Assembly (NCBI RefSeq): GCF_000381825.1
Contig: NZ_KB907124.1
Location: forward strand, 1 to 64,000
DNA from: Thioalkalivibrio sp. ALJT
GTDB lineage: Bacteria; Pseudomonadota; Gammaproteobacteria; Ectothiorhodospirales; Ectothiorhodospiraceae
Length of the DNA: 64,000 nucleotides
Direction: 5' to 3'
In this document: positions 1 through 10,029 of the stretch, one piece after another
How positions within the stretch are numbered: the stretch's first letter is position 1
How the letters are laid out: the number at the start of each line of letters is the position of its first letter
The notes under the pieces: generated by a model
What the model was told of the DNA's origin: nothing
What the model saw: the letters and a program-made list of their open reading frames with translations, nothing else
Databases searched by the model: none
Program-made: the position numbers and the translations under genes

Positions 1-1460
1 CGAATCTGACCGTGAGTGCGGACGATCCGGCCGAGGGTGAGAGCACGCTGGACATCAGCGGCACCAGCCAGGATGTGCCGGAGGGTGGTGAGGTCGCGAT
101 CACCATCACCGACCAGAACGACAACACGGTCACCGCCACGGCGACCGTGGATGCCAACGGCGACTACAGCGTTGCCGATGTGGATGTGAGCAGCCTGACC
201 GACGGTCCGCTGACCATCGATGCCGAAGCGACCGACAACAACGGCAACACTGTCACGGCGCAGGATACGGCCGAGCTGGATGCGCTGACGGCTGTGAGTA
301 TTGAGAGTGTCACCGCGGCTTCCGAGGCGGGTGTGGATGTGCTGGAGGCTGTCTGGGGCAGTCTGGGTGATGACGACTTTGGTGTTTCGCGTACAAGCGT
401 TGATACGAGTGATGAGAATCAGTCGATTCCAGGTGGACAGTTAATTCCCGTAGACGCTGATGGGGATCCGGGCGGCAGGGCGACGAGAAACCTGGAGATT
501 ATTTCCACAACGGACAGTAACGAGACTGCTTACTTTGAGGTGGGTGATGCCTATCAGCTGACGTGGGAGGTCCGACTGGATAACAAAGGGCCATGGGAGG
601 GCCGTTCGATGATCGGCACGGTAACCCGGTCGGATAAGAAGGGCGTCGATGGCGCAGAAACGGACCTGGTGGTATTTAGTGGTGTTGTAAATGGTGCTTC
701 AATGACGCTGGTTATCGATAGCGAAGGCATTGAAACTGTCAACTACCTGACCAATGACCAGTTCCCGGAAAGCACAGTAGGATTCCGCGAATTCGAGATC
801 GAAGGCACGGCCGCGGCGAATTCTCAGGTCGAGATTAGCCTCGGCGATGGGAGTGTGATCGATACCGTGACAGCGGATGGTGATGGTAACTGGTCCACAA
901 CGATCCGTCCGGCGACCGACGAGACCGGTGAAATTACGGCTACTGCGACGGATGCGGCAGGGAACGTAACAACGGACGTTAAGACCTACAACGTTGGTAC
1001 GAAGGGGTCGGATACGCTGCTCGGGACGGATGGTGATGACGTGCTGTACGGTGGAGCGGGCGATGACGTGCTCATTGGTGGGCCCGGAAACGATATCCTG
1101 ATTGGTGGCGACGGGGACGATATCTTCCGTTGGGAAGCGGGAGACGAGGGAACGACGGATGCGCCGGCTACGGATGTGGTGAAGGACTTCGGCAATGGCG
1201 AAAATGTGCTGGATATCGCAGACCTTCTACAAGGGGAAGAAGATGCCGCGGACCTTGGTGCCTATATCGTGGCGGAACAGGAGGGAGCGGATACGGTTCT
1301 GTACCTGAGTTCCCAGGGTGATCTGGATGGTGACAAGCAGAATGCCGACCAGGTGATTCGCGTGGAAGGGAAGTCCTTTAGCGACTTCGGTAACGCGAGC
1401 TCGGGCGAAGATGTGATCCAGCATCTTCTGGACAACAATCAGTTGAAGATTGATCAGTAG
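1..1460 (+). CDS. Large RTX adhesin, C-terminal fragment (LapA/BapA-like, type I secreted)
   Basis: The gene enters from outside the window; the frame is open from base 3, so only the last ~485 residues are seen. From N to C it shows a bacterial Ig-like repeat (threonine- and aspartate-rich, about residues 15-90), an unrecognised domain (about 100-260), another Ig-like repeat (about 260-330), then RTX nonapeptide calcium-binding repeats of the form GGxGxDxLx (about 335-375) and a terminal type I secretion signal of the VC_A0849-like class. These parts are typical of surface adhesins exported by an ABC transporter with a TolC partner and held in the outer membrane. The following genes lapD, lapG and a tolC homologue support a LapA-like role. 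The N-terminal retention module and LapG cleavage site would lie upstream and cannot be checked. Around 300-760 the sequence is less GC-rich than its surroundings. Confidence 0.88.
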   Translation, partial: NLTVSADDPAEGESTLDISGTSQDVPEGGEVAITITDQNDNTVTATATVDANGDYSVADVDVSSLTDGPLTIDAEATDNNGNTVTAQDTAELDALTAVSIESVTAASEAGVDVLEAVWGSLGDDDFGVSRTSVDTSDENQSIPGGQLIPVDADGDPGGRATRNLEIISTTDSNETAYFEVGDAYQLTWEVRLDNKGPWEGRSMIGTVTRSDKKGVDGAETDLVVFSGVVNGASMTLVIDSEGIETVNYLTNDQFPESTVGFREFEIEGTAAANSQVEISLGDGSVIDTVTADGDGNWSTTIRPATDETGEITATATDAAGNVTTDVKTYNVGTKGSDTLLGTDGDDVLYGGAGDDVLIGGPGNDILIGGDGDDIFRWEAGDEGTTDAPATDVVKDFGNGENVLDIADLLQGEEDAADLGAYIVAEQEGADTVLYLSSQGDLDGDKQNADQVIRVEGKSFSDFGNASSGEDVIQHLLDNNQLKIDQ

Positions 1461-1556
1461 CGGCTTCCTGGGAATGAACCTCGCTCGCGACGGTCGCCCG
1501 AACCCGACAGTTTCCACGGTTACCTGAGTGGGTGAGGATGGTCCCGGAGGCTGCGA

Positions 1557-1886
1557 ATGTATGTGAGAAGAGATGAAGCAGGTCGGATCGATCGGGTGAG
1601 CCGGGATGCGACTGCCGATTGTACGGAGTTGGTGGCGGTTGATGCCCCCGAATTGAGGGCATTTCTGCTGGGAGAGGATGCTGAATCGGCATCTACGGCG
1701 CTTCAGTCCTCGGATCTGGAGTTAATCCGGGTATTGGAAGACCTGGTAGAACTCCTGACGGACAAGGGCGTTATTCGATTTACAGACTTGCCGGAAGTCG
1801 CGCAGGGGAAACTGCTTGAACGCAAGGACCTTCGAGCCTCGGCGCAGCGTTTGAATCTGATGGAAGATGATGAAGGCCTCTTGTAG
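1557..1886 (+). CDS. Small conserved protein of the 'tryptophan synthase subunit beta-like' family
   Basis: A 109-aa acidic soluble protein with no signal peptide or membrane segment. The opening (MYVRRDEAGRI) and the central motifs DLELIRVLEDLVELL and KGVIRFTDLPEVAQGKLL match, from memory, a short gammaproteobacterial family carried in databases as 'tryptophan synthase subunit beta like'. That name is historical: the length is about a quarter of TrpB and no PLP-binding motif is visible, so enzyme activity is unlikely. A strong Shine-Dalgarno (CGGAGG, 1545-1550) sits 6 nt before the ATG. It lies 96 nt after the adhesin and runs toward lapD. The function is unknown; an accessory role in adhesion is only suggested by position. 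Confidence 0.75.
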   Translation: MYVRRDEAGRIDRVSRDATADCTELVAVDAPELRAFLLGEDAESASTALQSSDLELIRVLEDLVELLTDKGVIRFTDLPEVAQGKLLERKDLRASAQRLNLMEDDEGLL

Positions 1887-2022
1887 AGGGCTGTGCGTCG
1901 GGTGCTGCAGGGCGGTTTTCTGGTGGGTTCATGAGGGTGGATTTGTAATTTCAACAGGTTATGCATATAACTGAATGCAGGCTACAAGGTTGAGACGGCG
2001 TGCCTCCGTATATGGTTCGGGC

Positions 2023-2044
2023 CCGGGTCGCATGGTGGACCCGG
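2023..2044. terminator. Possible intergenic hairpin between convergent genes
   Basis: A perfect 7-bp inverted repeat (CCGGGTC, 8-nt loop, GACCCGG) lies between the convergent 109-aa gene and lapD. There is no clear T-run on either side, so termination is possible but weakly supported. Confidence 0.3.
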
Positions 2045-2056
2045 ACTTTGTGTCGG

Positions 2057-3967
2057 TCAGGCATCGGGTGTTATCACACTGCGACCTGTGACGCCGTCGA
2101 TTCCGAGATCCAGGAGGGTTTCCACGTCGTCCGCACGGTCGCAGCCTTCGGCAATCACCAGGATGCCGATGGAATGGGCGAGGGTACAGAGTCCGCGGAT
2201 CAGGGCCTGGGTCTCGGTAGAACGGTGGACGCCCTGGACAAGGGAGGCCTGCAACTTGACGAAATGCAGTCCGAACGCGGTGAGGTCATGCGAGCGGAAG
2301 GCCTCCGGACCGGCGTGTTCGAGGCCCACAACACAGCCCGTGTCACGAGCGATACGGCACAGGTCGCGCAGTTCTGCGGGGTGAGCCAGTGCGCCGCGAG
2401 CCGGGAACTCGAGCCACAGGTGGCCGGCCTCCTCGGATGCCGCCGTCAGGCGAGATTCCAGGCGTTGCCGGAAATCGGTATTTCGCAGGCTTTCCACTGA
2501 GAGGTTGATCGCGAGTCGGTCGCGGGAACGAGCGATTTGTTCCAGTGCAACATCCACCACCGTATCGTCCAGCTGCCGAATCAGGTCCAGGCGCACGGCC
2601 CAGGGCATGAAGTAGCCGGCCGGGCGCGACTCGCCGTCCAGCACCAGTCGCATCGGGGCCTCGTGGTGCATCAGCTCGTGGTCCGCGTCGATCACCGGGA
2701 ACCGAGCGAGCTGTATGCCATGCGTGTCGAGGGCCTCGGTGATGGCGGTACGCCATTCATGTTGGCTGGAATAGGGCACAACGGCGGGCGGTTGTTCGAC
2801 GACTGAATCGCCGGGTTCCAGTTCGGCACGGGCCAGCGCCTGGTCCGCTCGACTCAGGACTTCGGCTGTTGTGTTATTAGGATGAAAGGGCGTTGCCGCA
2901 ATACGGAGTGCCAGGGATTGCGGCACTTCCGGGGCGCTGAGTTCGGTGCGAAGGGCATGCAGCAGGGATTCGGCGAAACGCCGGGTGTCACCAATCCCGT
3001 CACCGAAAATCGCAATATCCGAACCGTTGAGGCGCCCGGCGGCACCGTGGCTTGTCTGGTTGGCCTGTCGCCCGGCAACGCCTGCGATGCGCGCCAGAAG
3101 CTGGTCGAGCCCCTCGTGTCCAAGCGTCTGATTGAGTTTGGCCAGTTCGGAGATGCGCAGGACTGCAAAGCCACCGCCTGAGCTGCCGTGACGATTCTCG
3201 AGCGTAGCCCGGAAGTGCGCCAGAAAGGCTTCGCGGCTCAGGAGGCCGGTCACATGATCGTGTTGCAGCCGATTCTCCAGCCGTTCCAGGCGGGCGGATT
3301 CTTCCTGCAGCATTGTGCGGACGTGATCGGACAACTGGTTCATCGCGCGCACCAGGGCGCGGAATTCCCGGGTGTGCGGTTCAGCCGTGGTGATGAAACG
3401 TCTTTCGCTGATTGCCTCGGCCTGTTTGATCACTCGATGCAGCGGCCGAATCAGCCATCCGAGCAGTAAGGAACCAATGATCCCGATGATCAGCAAGCTG
3501 CCGGCGAAGATGGCGGCGAGCTGAAGTGTGCCCTCCCACAGGGCCTCGTATGCGTAATTGGTCTGGCTCTCGATGATCAGAGTGCCGAATGAACTCCAGC
3601 CATCGGAGACCTGGGCGAACCCCGGACGCACGTCGAAGGCCAAGTGCTCCACGAACCAGTCGGGTACACCCTCGGGCGGAGCCGGGTTGTGGCGCTCAAT
3701 CATCAGCTCGCCGGTGGGGTCCATCAGCCGGATGCGCTGGTAATGACCCGTGTCGAACTGCGAAGCGATCTGCAGCTCCACGGTGGTTTCGTCTTTGGGG
3801 AGCTGCGAGAGCGACAGGGCGAGGGATGCGGCGTTGTCGATGTTTTTGGTCAGTAACTGTTGGGCAAGATAGTTTTGAGCCGACAGGGTGCTCACGACGA
3901 TGCTGATCAGGAGCGCCAGCAGCATGATGATGGCGATGGCGAACCAGAGTTGTTTTCTCAGCGTCAT
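2057..3967 (-). CDS. lapD: LapD: inner-membrane c-di-GMP receptor controlling adhesin retention
   Basis: A 636-aa protein with an N-terminal membrane helix, a periplasmic LapD/MoxY-type sensor domain (about 25-150), a second helix, HAMP (about 170-230), GGDEF (about 240-390) and EAL (about 400-636). Both enzyme domains look dead. The GGDEF signature reads NGSDI, the EAL signature reads EAP, and the second metal-binding DDFG segment is replaced by LEHAG. In known LapD proteins the degenerate EAL domain binds c-di-GMP and the periplasmic domain then sequesters the protease LapG, sparing the adhesin. The start MTLRKQLW at 3967 fits LapD N-termini better than an in-frame ATG at 4015, which would overlap lapG. 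lapG ends 10 nt upstream, so the pair is an operon. Confidence 0.92.
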   Translation of the reverse strand: MTLRKQLWFAIAIIMLLALLISIVVSTLSAQNYLAQQLLTKNIDNAASLALSLSQLPKDETTVELQIASQFDTGHYQRIRLMDPTGELMIERHNPAPPEGVPDWFVEHLAFDVRPGFAQVSDGWSSFGTLIIESQTNYAYEALWEGTLQLAAIFAGSLLIIGIIGSLLLGWLIRPLHRVIKQAEAISERRFITTAEPHTREFRALVRAMNQLSDHVRTMLQEESARLERLENRLQHDHVTGLLSREAFLAHFRATLENRHGSSGGGFAVLRISELAKLNQTLGHEGLDQLLARIAGVAGRQANQTSHGAAGRLNGSDIAIFGDGIGDTRRFAESLLHALRTELSAPEVPQSLALRIAATPFHPNNTTAEVLSRADQALARAELEPGDSVVEQPPAVVPYSSQHEWRTAITEALDTHGIQLARFPVIDADHELMHHEAPMRLVLDGESRPAGYFMPWAVRLDLIRQLDDTVVDVALEQIARSRDRLAINLSVESLRNTDFRQRLESRLTAASEEAGHLWLEFPARGALAHPAELRDLCRIARDTGCVVGLEHAGPEAFRSHDLTAFGLHFVKLQASLVQGVHRSTETQALIRGLCTLAHSIGILVIAEGCDRADDVETLLDLGIDGVTGRSVITPDA

Positions 3968-3977
3968 GGCGGCGCTC

Positions 3978-4709
3978 TCATTCCGGGGTCGAGTGAATGG
4001 GTGGGTCGAGATCAAGGCCGTACTCGTCCAGCTGCTCCAGGACGCGGCGCCAGCGAGACAGGCGTGCCGTGGGGTCGGCCGCTGATTGGGCGTGCCCGTC
4101 AGGCCAGAGTCCCTGGCTGTTAAACGAGAAGACCGGGGTCAGGTCGTCACGCCGGGACGCGCGTTCAATTCGGGTGACCAGATTGTCCAGGATCAGGGGC
4201 TCCTCGTGCGGATCCGTGAAATACCCGAGCACCATGTGCGCCTGGCTGAGATTGCTTTCCGGTCCGCCCAGGCGGGCCCGTACATAAAAAAGCCGCAGGC
4301 GTTCATCGGGGATGCCCAGTTTGCGCAGGCTGACGTATTTGGCGATGGAGAAGTCCTCGCAATCCCCCGCGCCCTTGTCCAGGGCCTCCAGAGGGGTGGC
4401 CCAGAAGTCTTCCTGCCCCCAGGTGATGCGGTCATCCTGATACTGCAACTGACGATTAAAAAATTCGTTTACCCGGGCAATTTGCGTCTGTTCATCCTCA
4501 CTGGCGAGGGCCTCCAGCAGCGCTCGCCAGCCCCGTACGCGCTCGGCGGTTTCGGGCCCGTAACGTTCGGCCGCAATCTGCTCCAGCTGGCCCGGGTTGT
4601 CGGGGCTCGCATGGCTTGAGCTCAGCCACCACACCCCGGCCAAGAGCGCGAACACGAGGTTCGCGCACCGGGTCAGGCCGGAGGGGGTGGTGGGCCCGAT
4701 TGCAGGCAC
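3978..4709 (-). CDS. lapG: LapG: periplasmic transglutaminase-like cysteine protease (peptidase C93)
   Basis: A bacterial transglutaminase-like cysteine proteinase with an N-terminal signal segment (FALLAGVWWLSSSHA). The catalytic triad is visible: Cys in GAGDCEDF, His in SQAHMVL and Asp in LILDNL. Counted from the upstream ATG at 4757 these are C133, H174 and D191, close to the Pseudomonas LapG triad. Known LapG enzymes cut the N-terminus of a LapA-type adhesin when c-di-GMP is low. I prefer a GTG start at 4709 because GGAGAG lies 8 nt upstream; the ATG at 4757 gives 16 more residues and has no clear ribosome site. It overlaps nothing and is followed 10 nt later by lapD. Confidence 0.92.
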   Translation of the reverse strand: MPAIGPTTPSGLTRCANLVFALLAGVWWLSSSHASPDNPGQLEQIAAERYGPETAERVRGWRALLEALASEDEQTQIARVNEFFNRQLQYQDDRITWGQEDFWATPLEALDKGAGDCEDFSIAKYVSLRKLGIPDERLRLFYVRARLGGPESNLSQAHMVLGYFTDPHEEPLILDNLVTRIERASRRDDLTPVFSFNSQGLWPDGHAQSAADPTARLSRWRRVLEQLDEYGLDLDPPIHSTPE

Positions 4710-4827
4710 GTCGATGGCTCTCCGGTGATGATGAAGATGTACCGTCCTCAGGATCATGGGCCATGCCGGTGTGGAAGGCCAGGGATACGCTGGTTTAATC
4801 GCACGTCCACGTTGGCGTCCCCAGTTT

Positions 4828-4945
4828 TTGGAGACAAGCGTCCCGAGACAAGGCGCGTCGTGCAGCGGGTAGTGGTTCTACCCGACCGTTTCTGATGGAT
4901 TCGGGGCGCAACGCAGGCTCGAGGAACAGGGGGCACCAACCTCAC
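4828..4945. repeat. Intergenic repeat-like element with a CGGGTAG-tggtt-CTACCCG hairpin
   Basis: The 540-nt gap between lapG and tolC contains a perfect 7-bp stem with a 5-nt loop (4866-4884). It is flanked by the phrases GAGACAAGGCGCGTCGTGCA and GCGCAACGCAGG. From memory, this GTAGTGGTTCTAC-type palindrome preceded by ACAAGGCGCGTC recurs in intergenic regions of several gammaproteobacteria, so it is probably a REP-like or MITE-like relic. No second full copy was noticed here. The boundaries are approximate. Confidence 0.5.
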
Positions 4946-5026
4946 AAGCCATTGAAAGCGGGGGCTCGGCCGCCCGTTGTTAATCTAAAACGGGCGCGGG
5001 AACGGCGTTGCGGCTCCTTTGTGCAG

Positions 5027-5093
5027 AATGACTGCACGGCCGTCACCGCGCATTAAACGCACGCAAAAGCGATTCGAGCGCGAACGTGCGATT
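5027..5093 (+). repeat. Dispersed intergenic element, copy A (upstream of tolC)
   Basis: A 67-nt stretch starting ATGACTGCACGG, containing the core CGCAAAAGCG (5062-5071) and ending CGTGCGATT. The ends CGCACG and CGTGCG are inverted repeats. It aligns over its full length, with one gap, to 42333-42399 in the same orientation. Its core recurs at 28429-28438 and, inverted, at 57584-57593. It lies about 160 nt before the tolC start. The rest of 4710-5251 holds only the palindrome described above and unassigned promoter sequence. Confidence 0.6.
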
Positions 5094-5251
5094 GCTCCCT
5101 CTGAAACGTGATCTTATTCAATCATGATTGCTCGAGTAGGCGCTTGGGTTTATCGTTGCAAGGACTGAAGTGCGGCTCAGTGTCGTCCGGATGCGGTGAT
5201 GCTGCAGGGTGGTGCAGAAACATTCCACGCAGAATGATATGGGGACACAGA

Positions 5252-6706
5252 ATGGCGGGTGTGACAAGGCGGACGGCCGGCAAAAGCGGGCTGCTGGCAC
5301 TAACGGCGGCGTTAGCGATGATTGTGGGTGGATCCGCACAGGCCGCGGCCCCGGAACCGTTGCGCGCTGCCGTGCTGGAAGCGGTGCTGTCGAACCCGGA
5401 TGTGCAGTCGCAATGGCATGCCTTCCGTGCCGCCGGGGAAGAACAATCCGGCGCCCGCGGGCGTTTCCTGCCCGAGATCGATCTGAACGCACGTACCGGG
5501 TACCAGAGCCGGCGCTCGAACGACGACGCCTTTGATTCGTTTTCGCGCAATCCGCGAGGCGTCGACATCACGCTGACGCAAATGTTGTACGACGGCTTCG
5601 AGACTGCGAGCGAAGTCAATCGCCTGGGTGAGATTCAGCGGGTGCGGTACTTCGAACTGCTCGAGACCACCGAAGAGATCGCACTGGAGGCCGTGCGTGC
5701 CTTCGCTGATGTACAGCGCCAGCGTGCCCTGGTGGAACTGGCGCAGGAGAACTATGACGCGCACAAGCAGGTGTACGATCAGATCTTGGACCAGACCGAG
5801 CGCGGCGTGGGGCGGGGCGTCGATCTTGAGCAGGCCTCGGGCCGTCTGGCGCTGGCCGAGTCCAACCTGCTGACCGAGCGTCAGAATTTGCACGATGTGA
5901 ATGCACGCTATTACCGGATCGTAGGGGAGTTGCCGGAGAATGAGCGCGTGGACCTGGTCGGCAGTTTCTCCGACGAGCCAGTTCCTGCCACCGTCCAGGA
6001 GGCCCTTACGGCGGCTATCACCACGAACCCGGCCATGTTTGCCTCGCTGCGGAACATGGAGGCGGCGCAGGAACAGCGCAACGTCGCGCGCTCGGCCTTC
6101 TACCCGCGTCTGGACCTGCGTCTGCGCCACGCCTACGAGAACGACGCGTTCGAGCGCGAGGACATCCGTACCCGTGACACCTCGGCACTGCTGGTGATGA
6201 GCTGGAACCTGTTCCGGGGTGGTACTGACCAGGCGCGGGTGCGGCAGTTTACCGAGGAGTTCAATCAGGCGCGTGATCAGCACGAGACGGTATGTCGCAA
6301 CGTGCGTCAGACGGTCTCGGTGGCGTACAACGACATCCGCTCGCTGGATAGCCAGTTGCGCTTCCTGCGCCAGCATCGTGACTCATCCGACCGTGTGCGC
6401 ACGGCGTATCGCCAGCAGTTCGGTATCGGTCAGCGTAGCCTGCTGGACCTGCTCGACACGGAAAACGAGTACTTTGAGGCAAGTAGGGCCTACATCAATG
6501 GCCAGCATGATATGGAGATCGCCAGGGCGCGCGCTCTGAATGGTATGGGGCGATTGCTGGGATACCTGGAGATCTCGCGGAGCGATATGCCATCGGCGGC
6601 GGAGCTCGGGCTCGTGAATGATGCAGCCCGGATCGATCCGGATTCGGTGTGTCCGGCAGAGGCCCCCGAGATGAGCGAAGTGCGGCACGAGAGTATCTTC
6701 CGCTAA
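5252..6706 (+). CDS. TolC-family outer-membrane channel (LapE-like, type I secretion)
   Basis: A 484-aa protein with a signal peptide ending in a GSAQA|AAPE-like site, followed by the long coiled-coil repeats of TolC/type I secretion outer-membrane factors. Recognisable family phrases include NPDVQSQWHAF, RNVARSAFYPRLDLR, SWNLFRGG and IGQRSLLDLLDTENEYFEA. It would form the trimeric channel that exports the adhesin. The ABC transporter and membrane-fusion partners are not adjacent. I chose ATG 5252, which has GGGG 6 nt upstream and a compact signal peptide; the frame stays open to 5108, but that extension looks non-coding. A strong hairpin follows. It may also serve other exporters. Confidence 0.9.
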   Translation: MAGVTRRTAGKSGLLALTAALAMIVGGSAQAAAPEPLRAAVLEAVLSNPDVQSQWHAFRAAGEEQSGARGRFLPEIDLNARTGYQSRRSNDDAFDSFSRNPRGVDITLTQMLYDGFETASEVNRLGEIQRVRYFELLETTEEIALEAVRAFADVQRQRALVELAQENYDAHKQVYDQILDQTERGVGRGVDLEQASGRLALAESNLLTERQNLHDVNARYYRIVGELPENERVDLVGSFSDEPVPATVQEALTAAITTNPAMFASLRNMEAAQEQRNVARSAFYPRLDLRLRHAYENDAFEREDIRTRDTSALLVMSWNLFRGGTDQARVRQFTEEFNQARDQHETVCRNVRQTVSVAYNDIRSLDSQLRFLRQHRDSSDRVRTAYRQQFGIGQRSLLDLLDTENEYFEASRAYINGQHDMEIARARALNGMGRLLGYLEISRSDMPSAAELGLVNDAARIDPDSVCPAEAPEMSEVRHESIFR

Positions 6707-6730
6707 GCGCGCCCCACGGGAGGGCACACA

Positions 6731-6767
6731 GGCAAAAGGGCTGGCCATCTTGGGCCGGCCCTTTTGC
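6731..6767. terminator. Bidirectional terminator between tolC and tRNA genes
   Basis: The sequence AAAAGGGCTGGCC, then a 6-nt loop, then GGCCGGCCCTTTT forms a long GC-rich stem with A/T tails on both sides. It can end tolC on the plus strand and the tRNA transcript on the minus strand. Confidence 0.85.
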
Positions 6768-6778
6768 TGTATACGATA

Positions 6779-6854
6779 TGGAGCCGGCGACAGGAGTCGA
6801 ACCTGCGACCCTCTGATTACAAATCAGATGCTCTACCAGCTGAGCTACACCGGC
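6779..6854 (-). tRNA. tRNA-Thr (anticodon TGT)
   Basis: On the minus strand the gene starts GCCGGTGTAGCTCAG and ends GCCGGCT followed by an encoded CCA. The acceptor arms GCCGG and CCGGC pair. The D-arm (GCTCAGCTGGTAGAGC) and the T-arm (GGTTCGACTCC) are canonical. The anticodon stem CTGAT/ATCAG encloses TTTGTAA, giving TGT for threonine. It lies 39 nt after tRNA-Leu and is probably co-transcribed with it. Confidence 0.96.
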
Positions 6855-6893
6855 CTGGTATGGATCAGGGTCTGATGGAAGACCCGAAATGGG

Positions 6894-6980
6894 TGGTGCC
6901 GGGAGCGAGAATCGAACTCGCACTCTGTTGCCAGAACCGGATTTTGAATCCGGCGCGTCTACCAGTTCCGCCATCCCGGC
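6894..6980 (-). tRNA. tRNA-Leu (anticodon CAA)
   Basis: An 87-nt class II tRNA read on the minus strand, starting GCCGGGATGGCGGAA and ending CCCGGCA plus an encoded CCA. The anticodon stem-loop reads CCGGATTCAAAATCCGG, giving CAA. A long variable arm follows, as expected for leucine tRNAs. The T-arm GAGTTCGATTCTC is intact. Confidence 0.96.
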
Positions 6981-6995
6981 ATTGGGATCGAGCGT

Positions 6996-7023
6996 AGTGT
7001 AGCGCACGTGAGAGGTTAGACAA
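6996..7023 (-). promoter_or_regulatory. Probable sigma70 promoter of the tRNA-Leu/tRNA-Thr unit
   Basis: Read on the minus strand: TTGTCT (7018-7023), a 16-nt spacer and TACACT (6996-7001). A GC-rich discriminator (ACGCTCG) follows, and the mature tRNA-Leu begins 15 nt after the -10 box. This is typical of stringently controlled stable-RNA promoters. Confidence 0.65.
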
Positions 7024-7075
7024 GGGCCGGGTGTCCCGTCTCCCGGGTCGGCCGGGCGTGATAGCATCGCGCGCC

Positions 7076-9248
<2,173 letters not shown>

Positions 9249-9332
9249 TCCGCGCGTTATTTTTCGCGTTGGACGGGCGGTCTGTTTACGCTCGGCCAGC
9301 AGCCGATTCCGAAACCAAGATGGAGTAAATCG

Positions 9333-9662
9333 ATGGACTTTCTGATTTCTGCAGCGCACGCTCAGGAAGGCGCCCCCGCCGGTGGTGGAATGATCGAATT
9401 CCTGATCATGATCGTGATTTTCTTCGCGATCATGTATTTCCTGATCATCCGTCCGCAGAGCAAGCGGGCCAAGGAACACCGCAACATGGTGGATGCGCTG
9501 TCCAAGGGCGACGAGATCGTCACCAACGGCGGCGTGGCCGGCAAGATCACCGAAGTCAGTGACGATTTCATCAAGGTCGATGTCGCCGAAGGCGTGAACG
9601 TGGTGGTGCAGAGGCAGTCGGTCGCCTCGGTGATGCCCAAGGGCACGCTCAAGGATATCTGA
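9333..9662 (+). CDS. yajC: Sec translocon accessory protein YajC
   Basis: A 109-aa inner-membrane protein with one transmembrane helix (about residues 20-40, IEFLIMIVIFFAIMYFLIIRP) followed by the conserved RPQSKRAKEHRNM and the cytosolic segment GDEIVTNGGVAGKI. YajC associates with SecDF to assist protein export. A GGAG-type ribosome site (ATGGAGTAA, 9319-9327) lies upstream. The gap to secD is unusually long at 367 nt. Confidence 0.95.
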   Translation: MDFLISAAHAQEGAPAGGGMIEFLIMIVIFFAIMYFLIIRPQSKRAKEHRNMVDALSKGDEIVTNGGVAGKITEVSDDFIKVDVAEGVNVVVQRQSVASVMPKGTLKDI

Positions 9663-10029
9663 GCATCCGCCGGGGGCGTGGACGGATGTTCTCGCCCGTG
9701 CGGGTCGGGCTGTAGTACTGCAGCCGTTACACTGGCTTCATCGCCTGTGCGCACGGCTTCCCAGCCCGCAGGATGCTCAACGGCGGTGCCGGGCCGGTCA
9801 GGCCCGGCGTCTGTGTGTACCGCCAGTACCCCAGGGAAACACATGATTCAGTACACGCTCGCGTTGGCACCCCGGATCTTCCGAGACCTGGCGTCGTGCG
9901 CGGTCGGTAATGCTTCTGCTTGCTTGCGCGCGAGTGGGTTCCGATGCAAGAGCCATTCGAGTGCGCGCGTGCGCCTGAATCCGTGTTACCCCCAGTCTCT
10001 GCTAGCAGCGTCTCTCTAAGGTCCTCGAT
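9663..10029. other. yajC-secD intergenic region with hairpin and diverged repeat copy
   Basis: This stretch holds a perfect 8-bp hairpin (GCCGGGCC-ggtca-GGCCCGGC, 9788-9808) without a T-run. It also holds a GC-rich structure at 9926-9977. The segment 9946-9977 (GCAAGAGCCATTCGAG then CGTGCG) matches copy A of the dispersed element at about 24 of 32 positions. An open frame spans the gap, but it has no family resemblance or good start, so I do not call a gene. secD has only a weak ribosome site (AAGGTCC, 10019-10025). Confidence 0.5.

Noticed and set aside
9678-10019. A 113-codon open frame in the yajC-secD gap
   Set aside because: No ribosome site, no family similarity, odd Ser/Cys/Ala-rich composition; better seen as an untranslated leader.
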